Shown one piece after another: positions 30,536 to 37,455 of a stretch of 64,000 bases of DNA. The stretch comes from Pseudomonadota bacterium (GTDB lineage Bacteria > Pseudomonadota > Gammaproteobacteria > Burkholderiales > Burkholderiaceae_C). The notes under the pieces were generated by a model. The model searched no databases. It saw nothing but the letters and a program-made list of their open reading frames with translations, and was not told the DNA's origin. The stretch is taken from the NCBI GenBank assembly GCA_022566735.1, contig JADFIG010000001.1:310001-374000 (forward strand), written 5' to 3'. The position numbers were made by a program, and so were the translations under genes. How positions within the stretch are numbered: the first letter of the stretch is position 1; each line of letters begins with the position of its first letter.

Positions 30536-31486
30536 ATGAGCGACTTCATTAACAATGGCTGGTCGTGGTATGTGATCGCGATCGTGGTGTTTGGCCTGGT
30601 GTACTGCGCCTTCGTGCTGATCGGCGCAGCCAAGCACAAGGTCGTCTATGACGCCCAGGGCAATGTGGACAAGACCACCGGTCACGTCTGGGACGCCGAC
30701 CTGCGGGAGTTGAACAACCCGCTGCCGCGCTGGTGGCTGATGCTGTTCATCATCACCCTGGTGTTCGCCGTGGCGTATTTCAGCCTCTACCCCGGTCTGG
30801 GCGACAACCCCGGCAAGCTGGGCTGGACCTCCAGGGGCCAGCTCGAAACCGAGATGGCCAAGGCCAAGCTGGAGCAGGACAAGATCTTCGCCAAGTTCAA
30901 GAACGCCTCGATCGAAGACCTGTCCCGCGACGGCCAGGCCCACGCCATCGGTCAGCGCTTGTTCCTGAACAACTGCGCGGCTTGCCACGGCTCTGACGCC
31001 AAGGGCGCCAAGGGCTTCCCCAACCTGACCGACAACGACTGGATCCACGGTGGTTCGCCCGAGAAGATCGTGGAAACCATCACCCACGGTCGCAATGGCC
31101 AGATGCCCGTCATGGCCGCGGCCGTCGGCAGCCCCGAGGAAGTCCGCCAGGTGGCCAACTACGTGCTGAGCCTGTCGGGTTCGGGCCACAACTCCATCCT
31201 GGCTGAACTGGGCAAGGCCAAGTTCAAGCAGGTCTGCGCGGCCTGCCACGGTGCCGACGGCAAGGGCAACCAGGCCATCGGCGCGCCGAACCTGACCGAC
31301 AAGATCTGGCTGCACGGCTGGGGCGAGGAGGCCATCGTGAACATGGTCAACAAGGGCAAGCTCAATGTCATGCCCGCCCAGAACGCCCGCCTGTCGGACG
31401 ACCAGATCCGTCTGGTGGCCTCCTATGTCTGGGGCCTGTCCCACGCGACCCAGACGGCCCAGACCGAGGGCAAGGCCGCTCAGTGA
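30536..31486 (+). CDS. ccoP: Cytochrome c oxidase cbb3-type subunit III (di-heme c)
   Basis: A 316-residue protein with two N-terminal membrane helices (about 10-32 and 67-85). Two cytochrome c domains follow, each with CAACH (near 147 and 241) and a downstream Met ligand (GQMPVM, NVMPAQ). It is the electron entry subunit. The ATG at 30536 has GGAGG upstream. The operon seems to end here; 151 bases of regulatory DNA follow. Confidence 0.97.
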   Translation: MSDFINNGWSWYVIAIVVFGLVYCAFVLIGAAKHKVVYDAQGNVDKTTGHVWDADLRELNNPLPRWWLMLFIITLVFAVAYFSLYPGLGDNPGKLGWTSRGQLETEMAKAKLEQDKIFAKFKNASIEDLSRDGQAHAIGQRLFLNNCAACHGSDAKGAKGFPNLTDNDWIHGGSPEKIVETITHGRNGQMPVMAAAVGSPEEVRQVANYVLSLSGSGHNSILAELGKAKFKQVCAACHGADGKGNQAIGAPNLTDKIWLHGWGEEAIVNMVNKGKLNVMPAQNARLSDDQIRLVASYVWGLSHATQTAQTEGKAAQ

Positions 31487-31534
31487 GGTCCTGGCACCGA
31501 AGCGTGCCATCCGGCATCCGCTTGCTTTGGCGGG

Positions 31535-31548
31535 TTGATGTCGGTCAA
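31535..31548. promoter_or_regulatory. FNR box upstream of ccoG
   Basis: TTGATGTCGGTCAA has one mismatch from the FNR consensus. Its centre is about 61 bases before a weak -10-like TACCCT (31590-31595), compatible with class I activation, though the -10 match is poor. Confidence 0.7.
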
Positions 31549-31570
31549 AATCCAAAGTGAAACACGGGCT

Positions 31571-31620
31571 GCGGCAGGTGAGGGCGTGATACCCTAGGGG
31601 GTATACGGTCCACCTGCCGC
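31571..31620. promoter_or_regulatory. Nested palindrome in ccoG leader with CsoR-type core
   Basis: Outer arms GCGGCAGGTG (31571-31580) and CACCTGCCGC (31611-31620) are perfect 10-base inverted repeats. Within them, ATACCC-TAGG-GGGTAT (31589-31604) is a second perfect dyad with the TACCC-N4-GGGTA core found before the CsoR-family gene at 5171. It ends 17 bases before the ccoG start, where no Shine-Dalgarno is seen. It could be a repressor operator, an RNA structure or both. Confidence 0.65.
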
Positions 31621-31637
31621 AAGTCCATCCAAACACC

Positions 31638-33101
31638 ATGAGCGAGTCCACCCCCCCCAGCCCTCCAGAACGGGTCATCCCCATCCAGTCCGCGCTCGTG
31701 CGGGAAGAGGTGGTTTCGCTCTACAAGAAGGGCGAGAAGATCTACGCCCGCGAAGTGCAGGGCTGGTTCACCAAGTGGCGCTGGGTGCTGGTGTGGCTGA
31801 CGCAGATCGTCTTCTACCTCACCCCCTGGCTGCAGTGGAATGACCGCCAGGCCGTGCTGTTCGACCTGACGACGCGGCGCTTCTACATGTTCAACCTGGT
31901 CCTCTACCCGCAGGACTTCATCTACCTGACGGCCCTGCTGGTGATCTCGGCCTACGGCCTGTTCCTGTTCACGGCCGTGGCTGGTCGCCTGTGGTGCGGC
32001 TACGCCTGCCCGCAGTCGGTGTACACCGAGATGTTCATGTGGATCGAGCGCAAGATCGAAGGCGATCGCACCCGCCGCATGAAGCTGGACAAGGGCCCCT
32101 GGACCTTCGAGAAGGTCTGGCGCAAGACGGCCAAGCAGGCCGCCTGGATCGCCGTGGCACTGTGGACCGGCTACACCTTCGTGGGCTACTTCACCCCCAT
32201 CCGTGTGCTGGCCGACGAGGTCCTGACCCTGAGCATGGGTCCGTGGGAGATCTTCTGGGTGTGCTTCTACGGCTTTGCCACTTACGGCAATGCCGGCTAC
32301 ATGCGCGAGCAGGTCTGCAAGTACATGTGCCCCTATGCGCGCTTCCAGAGCGCCATGTTCGACCGCGACACCCTGATCATCAGCTACGACGCCAAGCGCG
32401 GTGAGCCCCGCGGCTCGCGCAAGCGGGGGGCCGACGCCCAGGCGCTGGGGCAGGGCGACTGCATCGACTGCACCCTGTGCGTGCAGGTGTGCCCGACCGG
32501 CATCGACATCCGCAAAGGCCTCCAGTACGAGTGCATCGGCTGCGCAGCCTGCATCGACGTGTGCGACTCCGTCATGGACAAGGTGGGCTCACCCCGCGGG
32601 CTCATCCGCTACGCCACCCAGAACAGCATGGAAAACGGCTGGGGACGCAGTGAGATGTGGGCCCGCGTGGCACGTCCGCGCGTCCTGCTCTACACCGGCA
32701 TCCTGGTGGCCGTGATGGTGGCCTTCGTCGCCAGCATCTACAGCCGTCCGCCCTTCCGGGTCGACATCCTGCGCGACCGTGGTGCCTTGGCCCGTGTGGT
32801 CGACGATGGCTATGTCGAGAACGTCTACCGCATCCAGATCATGAACGCCAGCGAGTCACGCCAGCGTTACCGGCTGGGCGTCGAGCAACTCAGCCAGGCC
32901 GTGGTCGATGGTGGGCAAGACATCGAACTGGGCCCGGCCGAAGCCCGCTGGCTGCCCGTGGCGGTGCGCGTGCCCCCCGAGGTCGCTGCGCGCATGGGCT
33001 CCGGCGCTCACGGCGTGACGCTGTTCGTCGAGCAACTGCGCCGCGGTGACCAGCCCCAGGTGGACGTCCGCGAAAAGACCACCTTCATGGTGCCGCGCTG
33101 A
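31638..33101 (+). CDS. ccoG: Cytochrome c oxidase accessory protein CcoG (FixG)
   Basis: A 487-residue membrane iron-sulfur protein. It has membrane helices near 50, 95 and 170-215, cysteine motifs CGYACPQS and CKYMCPYAR in the membrane part, the 8-Cys ferredoxin domain CIDCTLCVQVC...CIGCAACIDVC near 275-315, and an Ig-like C-terminal periplasmic domain after one more helix (about 350-370). CcoG reduces Cu(II) for copper delivery to the cbb3 oxidase. It has its own upstream FNR box and palindrome instead of simple read-through from ccoP. Confidence 0.95.
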   Translation: MSESTPPSPPERVIPIQSALVREEVVSLYKKGEKIYAREVQGWFTKWRWVLVWLTQIVFYLTPWLQWNDRQAVLFDLTTRRFYMFNLVLYPQDFIYLTALLVISAYGLFLFTAVAGRLWCGYACPQSVYTEMFMWIERKIEGDRTRRMKLDKGPWTFEKVWRKTAKQAAWIAVALWTGYTFVGYFTPIRVLADEVLTLSMGPWEIFWVCFYGFATYGNAGYMREQVCKYMCPYARFQSAMFDRDTLIISYDAKRGEPRGSRKRGADAQALGQGDCIDCTLCVQVCPTGIDIRKGLQYECIGCAACIDVCDSVMDKVGSPRGLIRYATQNSMENGWGRSEMWARVARPRVLLYTGILVAVMVAFVASIYSRPPFRVDILRDRGALARVVDDGYVENVYRIQIMNASESRQRYRLGVEQLSQAVVDGGQDIELGPAEARWLPVAVRVPPEVAARMGSGAHGVTLFVEQLRRGDQPQVDVREKTTFMVPR

Positions 33102-33141
33102 CCCCGGGGCGCGACGCACCGACTGCAGAAAGAACTCCCTC

Positions 33142-33408
33142 ATGTCCGAAGTTTCCGTCCCCGCCCAAGGCGGCCAGTCCGCACCCGTCAACACCCCATG
33201 GTGGCGCTTGCCCATCGTCTGGATGGTCATTGGCGGCCCGGCCATCGTGGTGGTGGCTTCCATCGTGACGGCCGGCATCGCCATCAAGCACGTCGACCCG
33301 GTGCTGGACACCTCCAAAGGCCAGGTCAAGGCGGTCAATGACATGCCGGCGATGAAGGTGCGCAACCACGCGGCCAACGCCGACGCCCAGGCCCCGGCCG
33401 ACAAGTGA
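33142..33408 (+). CDS. FixH-like small membrane protein
   Basis: An 88-residue protein with one membrane helix (about 27-50) and a short periplasmic tail with IKHVDPVLDTSKG. Size, topology and position right after ccoG fit the shortened FixH/CcoH proteins of Comamonadaceae, which help cbb3 assembly. The C-terminus is Ala/Asn-rich and not conserved. Assignment rests mainly on context. Confidence 0.7.
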   Translation: MSEVSVPAQGGQSAPVNTPWWRLPIVWMVIGGPAIVVVASIVTAGIAIKHVDPVLDTSKGQVKAVNDMPAMKVRNHAANADAQAPADK

Positions 33409-33448
33409 CGCGCTGACGCGCCGAGAAGGTGCCTGATCGGATCGGGTC

Positions 33449-33468
33449 TACCCCTTGATTTGGGGGTA
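33449..33468. promoter_or_regulatory. Dyad TACCCC-N8-GGGGTA
   Basis: A 20-base inverted repeat lies about 90 bases before the start of the small membrane protein at 33554. The arms resemble those at 5171 and 31590 but the spacing is eight instead of four, so a different factor or a different dimer geometry is likely. Confidence 0.4.
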
Positions 33469-33553
33469 AGTCCTCGTTGAGAAGCCCTTGTGCAGGCGGA
33501 ACATCCGGGATGTGTGCACTTGGCGTGCACGCAGTGGATGCAAGGAGAACCGC

Positions 33554-33883
33554 ATGTCACGTCGCGCTCTGCACGTTGCACAGATCCTCTGGCCCGCCTT
33601 CCTCATGGCGGGGGTGCTGGAGATGGTGGTGTTTTCAGTCCTCGATCCGGCCCAACTCCATTTCGGGGCCTGGGTGCCGCCGAGCCAGGCCGTCTACAGC
33701 TTGGCTTTCCTCGTGTTCTGGGGCGTGCTGGCCCTGTCGGGCGCACTCAGCCACTTCATGATGCGCGACGATGCCCACGGCTCGCGGCATGCGCTTGCGC
33801 AGGGCCTGGTGGCGCGCCGCCACCGCCGGCAGGCCCGCCACGATGCGGGACTCGCGCACCACCGCACCTCTCCTCAGCACTGA
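33554..33883 (+). CDS. Small two-helix membrane protein of the fnr-cco region
   Basis: A 109-residue protein with hydrophobic segments at about 8-29 and 45-66 and a strongly basic, His-rich C-terminus (ARRHRRQARHDAGLAHH). AAGGAG precedes the ATG at 33554. I do not recognise a family. Its position between the FixH-like gene and fnr suggests a role in micro-oxic respiration or heme/copper handling, but this is inference only. Confidence 0.6.
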   Translation: MSRRALHVAQILWPAFLMAGVLEMVVFSVLDPAQLHFGAWVPPSQAVYSLAFLVFWGVLALSGALSHFMMRDDAHGSRHALAQGLVARRHRRQARHDAGLAHHRTSPQH

Positions 33884-33959
33884 GTCGCCGCCCGCGAAGG
33901 GCGGTTCTGAAAGGTGTTCCTGGCGAGGGTTCCCGTTCAGGCCGGCGCAGGCTGTCTGT

Positions 33960-34778
33960 TCAGCAGCGCACGCTGTTGACCAGCGCCCGCAGGCCCGCCT
34001 CGTCGGTGATGCGGATGTCGCGCTGCTTGACCTCCAGCAGGCCTTCGTCCTGGAACTTGGAGAAGGTGCGGCTGACGGTTTCCAGCTTCAGGCCGAGGTA
34101 GCTGCCGATCTCCTCGCGCGTCATGCGCAACACCAGCGCCGAGGCAGAGAAGCCGCGCGCATGCAGGCGCTGCGTCAGGTTGAGCAAGAAGGCGGCGAGC
34201 CGCTCTTCGGCCCGCATGCTGCCCAGCAGCAGCATCACGCCGTGGTCGCGCACGATCTCGCGGCTCATGATCTTGTGGAACTGGTGCTGCAGGTCGGAGA
34301 ACTCGCGCGACAGGTCTTCCAGCTGGCCGTAGGGGATCACGCAGACCTGGGAATCCTCCAGCGCGATGGCGTCGCAGGCATGGCGGTCGGTGCTGATGCC
34401 GTCCAGGCCCAGCAACTCGCCGGCCATCTGAAAGCCTGTCACCTGGTCGCGGCCGTCTTCGGACGAAATGCGCGTCTTGAAAAAGCCGGTGCGCACGGCG
34501 TAGACCGACTTGAAGGGATCGCCCGTGTGGAAGAGGGCATCGCCACGCTTGATCGACTTGCGTGCGCCCACCAGCGAGTCCAGGTGCACCAGCTGAGGCT
34601 GGCTCAGGCCCACGGGCAAGCAGAGTTCACGCAGGTTGCAGCTGGAGCAGGCGACTTTGAAGGAATCGAGTTTCATGGCGCTGGGCATGGAAGCACGGCG
34701 TTCGCCGAGCGAGGCAGAAGGAGGGGTGGCCGGCTCGGTGACGGTGACTTCGGACATGGGCGCAGATTGGTTCAGCAT
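33960..34778 (-). CDS. fnr: FNR/ANR-type oxygen-sensing transcription activator
   Basis: A 272-residue Crp/Fnr family regulator. The oxygen-labile 4Fe-4S cluster ligands are Cys44, Cys47, Cys53 and distal Cys135. The effector-domain roll, dimer helix and C-terminal helix-turn-helix (EEIGSYLGLKLETVSRTFSKF) follow; Glu/Ser/Arg of the recognition helix read the TTGAT half-site. The ATG at 34778 was chosen because GAGG lies seven bases before it; 34757 is the alternative. An FNR box in the divergent region implies autoregulation and control of hemN. Confidence 0.95.
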   Translation of the reverse strand: MLNQSAPMSEVTVTEPATPPSASLGERRASMPSAMKLDSFKVACSSCNLRELCLPVGLSQPQLVHLDSLVGARKSIKRGDALFHTGDPFKSVYAVRTGFFKTRISSEDGRDQVTGFQMAGELLGLDGISTDRHACDAIALEDSQVCVIPYGQLEDLSREFSDLQHQFHKIMSREIVRDHGVMLLLGSMRAEERLAAFLLNLTQRLHARGFSASALVLRMTREEIGSYLGLKLETVSRTFSKFQDEGLLEVKQRDIRITDEAGLRALVNSVRC

Positions 34779-34827
34779 GAGCAACCTCAACAGATGCGTC
34801 ATTGTTGCTGGATTCAGTCCCGCGCCC

Positions 34828-34841
34828 TTGAGCCAGATCAA
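34828..34841. promoter_or_regulatory. Shared FNR box between fnr and hemN
   Basis: TTGAGCCAGATCAA has one mismatch from consensus. On the fnr side an AACAAT -10 (34801-34806) puts the box near -41. On the hemN side a weak CACAGT (34863-34868) would put transcription start at or very close to the ATG. Confidence 0.82.
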
Positions 34842-34875
34842 CCCTCTCAGGTATGAGTTTGGCACAGTCCATCCA

Positions 34876-36315
34876 ATGAGTGAACCCGTCTTGGGCCTGG
34901 CGCCCGCATTCCCGCAACCCGCGGCCCCGCCTGTGTCGCGGGAGGTGCTTGCCCGGCTGGACGTCAGCGGGCCGCGCTACACGTCCTACCCGACGGCCGA
35001 CCGCTTCGTCGAGGCGTTCGGGCCCGAGCAATACCAGCAGGCCTTGCAGCAGCGGGGTCAGGGCGTGGGGGCACTCACCGGCAGTGCCAGCGCCTTGTCG
35101 CTGTACGTCCATGTGCCTTTCTGCGAGTCGGTCTGTTATTACTGCGCCTGCAACAAGGTCATCACCAAGCACCACGAGCGTGCGGTGGAGTACCTGGAGG
35201 CGCTGCGCCTGGAAGTCGACCGGGTCACCGCCGACCTCGGGCGCGGGCAGGCCGTGTCCCAACTGCACTTCGGTGGCGGCACGCCGACCTTCCTGAGCGA
35301 CGACCAGCTTGAGGGGGTGCTGGCCCACCTTCAGACGGCCTTCCGCTTCGTGCCGGGCGGCGAGTACGCCATCGAGATCGACCCCCGCACCATCGACGCT
35401 GTGCGCCTCCAGCGCCTGGCCGCCATGGGCTTCAACCGCCTGAGCTTCGGCGTGCAGGACTTCGACCCGCAGGTCCAGCAGGCGGTGCACCGCATCCAGC
35501 CTCACGACCAGGTGGCGGCCCTGGTGGCAGCCGCGCGCGCCGAGGGCTTCGAGTCGCTCAACATGGACCTGATCTACGGCCTGCCCAAGCAGACGCTGGA
35601 GAGCTTCCGCACCACGCTGTCCCAGGTGGCGGCACTCAGGCCGGATCGCATCGCGCTGTACGCCTACGCCCACCTGCCGCAACGCTTCAAGCCGCAGCGG
35701 CGCATCGACGCCAGCGCCTTGCCGAGCGCCGACGACAAGGTCGCGATGCTGGCCATGGCCATCGAGGCATTTGGTGCGGCCGGCTACGACTACATCGGCA
35801 TGGACCACTTCGCCTTGCGTCACGACAGCCTGGCCGTGGCCAAGCGCCAGGGGCGCCTGCACCGCAATTTCCAGGGCTACAGCACCCACCCCGATTGCGA
35901 CATCATCGGCTTGGGCGTGTCGGCCATCGGTCGTGTCGGTGCCCATTACAGCCAGAACGCCAAGACCCTGGACGAGTACTACGATGCCCTGCACAGGGGC
36001 CAATTGCCCGTGGTTCGCGGCCTGACGCTCACGCGGGATGATCTGGTGCGTCGCGCGGTGATCATGGCCATCATGTGCCAGGGGCGTGTGGACTTCGAAT
36101 CCATCGAGCTCGCCTACCTGGTGGATTTCCGGCAATACTTCGCCTCGGAAATGCGCCTGCTGGAGCCGCTCGTGGAGTCGGGGCTGGTGCAGATGGAGTC
36201 GGATGGCATCCGTGTCACCTCGCTGGGCTGGTATTTCGTGCGTGCGGTCGCCATGGTCTTTGACCGCCATCTCCAGACCGACAAGGCCGTCGAGCGCTTC
36301 TCCCGCATCATCTGA
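34876..36315 (+). CDS. hemN: Oxygen-independent coproporphyrinogen III oxidase
   Basis: A 479-residue radical SAM enzyme for heme synthesis without oxygen. The CESVCYYCAC motif near 84-93 binds the catalytic cluster, preceded by SLYVHVPF. GGGTPTFL (about 135) and the C-terminal HemN domain are present. It is divergent from fnr with the shared FNR box and no visible Shine-Dalgarno, so leaderless or weak initiation is possible. It supplies heme for the oxidase encoded upstream under low oxygen. Confidence 0.96.
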   Translation: MSEPVLGLAPAFPQPAAPPVSREVLARLDVSGPRYTSYPTADRFVEAFGPEQYQQALQQRGQGVGALTGSASALSLYVHVPFCESVCYYCACNKVITKHHERAVEYLEALRLEVDRVTADLGRGQAVSQLHFGGGTPTFLSDDQLEGVLAHLQTAFRFVPGGEYAIEIDPRTIDAVRLQRLAAMGFNRLSFGVQDFDPQVQQAVHRIQPHDQVAALVAAARAEGFESLNMDLIYGLPKQTLESFRTTLSQVAALRPDRIALYAYAHLPQRFKPQRRIDASALPSADDKVAMLAMAIEAFGAAGYDYIGMDHFALRHDSLAVAKRQGRLHRNFQGYSTHPDCDIIGLGVSAIGRVGAHYSQNAKTLDEYYDALHRGQLPVVRGLTLTRDDLVRRAVIMAIMCQGRVDFESIELAYLVDFRQYFASEMRLLEPLVESGLVQMESDGIRVTSLGWYFVRAVAMVFDRHLQTDKAVERFSRII

Positions 36316-36369
36316 TCCGACCTGGATCGGGCTCGCCTCCTGGGTGGGTTCCATGCCCGCAGGCTCACC

Positions 36370-37293
36370 ATGCTGACCGGACTCCTGCTCACCGCCTTCC
36401 TGATGGGCCTGGGCGGCATGGCCCATTGCGCCGCGATGTGCGGTGTGGCCTGTGCCGCGGCTTTTCCGCGCGGCTTGCCTTCGGCCACGTGGCTGGGGCG
36501 CCTGCTGGGCTACGCCATCCTGGGCGCCATCGCGGCCCTCGGCGCCGGCGCCGTGTCCCGCTGGGGGCGCGAGGTGGCCATGCTCAAGCCCCTGTGGATC
36601 ATGGCCCAGGTGGCGGTGGTGATGCTGGGTGTCTACCTGATGCTGCAGGGGCGCATGCCCGCGGCCCTTGACGGTGCGGGCCGCTCGGCCTACGACGGGT
36701 GGCGTGCGCATCTGGGCGCCTGGTCGGAGCGCCTGCCCGCGCCCGGGCGCAGCGTGTGGCGCCAGGCCTGGCCGCTGCTGGGGGGCATGGCCTGGGCCTT
36801 GCTGCCTTGTGGCCTGCTCTATGCCGCGCTGATGGTGGCCGCGCTGGCGCCGCACGCCTGGGGCGGCGCGGCGGTGATGCTGGCCTTCGCGGTGCCGAGT
36901 TCGGTGGGGGTGTGGGCCGCACCCTGGTTGCTGCGCCAGTTGCGCACCTCGCGGTTCGCGCGCCCTCGTCCCGCGGCCGATGCCTGGGAGCTCGCGGCGC
37001 CCCCGGTGGCTTCGCAGCCCGCTGCCGCCGTGCCGGTGATCTGGATGCAGCAGGCCGCCCAGGATGGCCGGCAGGGTGGGGCTGGAGCGGCCTTGGGCCG
37101 GCCTGCCGCGCCGTCAGGCTCGGCATCAGGCGCTGCACCGGCTGCCACGCCGGGGGGGCTGGCCACGCCCACCGCATCGCCGCTGCTCGATCCCCGCTGG
37201 GCTGTGCGCCTGGCCGGAGCCTGCATGGCCCTGCTGGGGGCGTGGGCGGTCTGGCACCAGTTGGTGGCCCAGTGGCAGGCCTGGTGCGCCTGA
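36370..37293 (+). CDS. UreH/DsbD-like (TauE/SafE-annotated) membrane protein of cbb3 region
   Basis: A 307-residue protein with about six hydrophobic helices. The first holds GMAHCAAMCG, a His-Cys-x-x-Met-Cys pattern characteristic of UreH-like membrane domains found next to cbb3 genes and linked to copper handling. A central ~90-residue Ala/Gly/Pro-rich loop (about 195-285) splits the helices and is unusual. It lies 54 bases after hemN, same strand. Function probably in copper supply or cytochrome maturation; the exact role is unknown. Confidence 0.75.
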   Translation: MLTGLLLTAFLMGLGGMAHCAAMCGVACAAAFPRGLPSATWLGRLLGYAILGAIAALGAGAVSRWGREVAMLKPLWIMAQVAVVMLGVYLMLQGRMPAALDGAGRSAYDGWRAHLGAWSERLPAPGRSVWRQAWPLLGGMAWALLPCGLLYAALMVAALAPHAWGGAAVMLAFAVPSSVGVWAAPWLLRQLRTSRFARPRPAADAWELAAPPVASQPAAAVPVIWMQQAAQDGRQGGAGAALGRPAAPSGSASGAAPAATPGGLATPTASPLLDPRWAVRLAGACMALLGAWAVWHQLVAQWQAWCA

Positions 37294-37349
37294 ATGCGCC
37301 ATCCACGCGGTGGAATCGGGGCGAAATGACCACGGACTCAGACAATCCC

Positions 37350-37390
37350 TGAGCCCCATGGCGCCCCTGATTCAGGGGCTCAAGTAGAAT
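37350..37390 (+). promoter_or_regulatory. icd promoter region with overlapping palindromes
   Basis: A TAGAAT -10 (37385-37390) is preceded by a perfect 8-1-8 palindrome GCCCCTGA-T-TCAGGGGC (37363-37379), which would cover the -35 and spacer. TGAGCCCC (37350-37357) also pairs with GGGGCTCA (37375-37382), giving a competing fold. Suggests an operator or attenuator for icd. Confidence 0.5.
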
Positions 37391-37455
37391 GAAGTCACGT
37401 TGCCGACATCCATGGCAATGTTTTCACGGACACGCCAAACGCGGAGACCACACTC

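Noticed and set aside
33449-33468. NarL-type nitrate-response site
   Set aside because: Heptamers resemble TACYYMT but the spacing is six bases, not two, and no nitrate genes are nearby.
34627-36855. 742-codon minus-strand frame over hemN
   Set aside because: Antisense shadow; hemN has its radical SAM motif and an FNR-box promoter.
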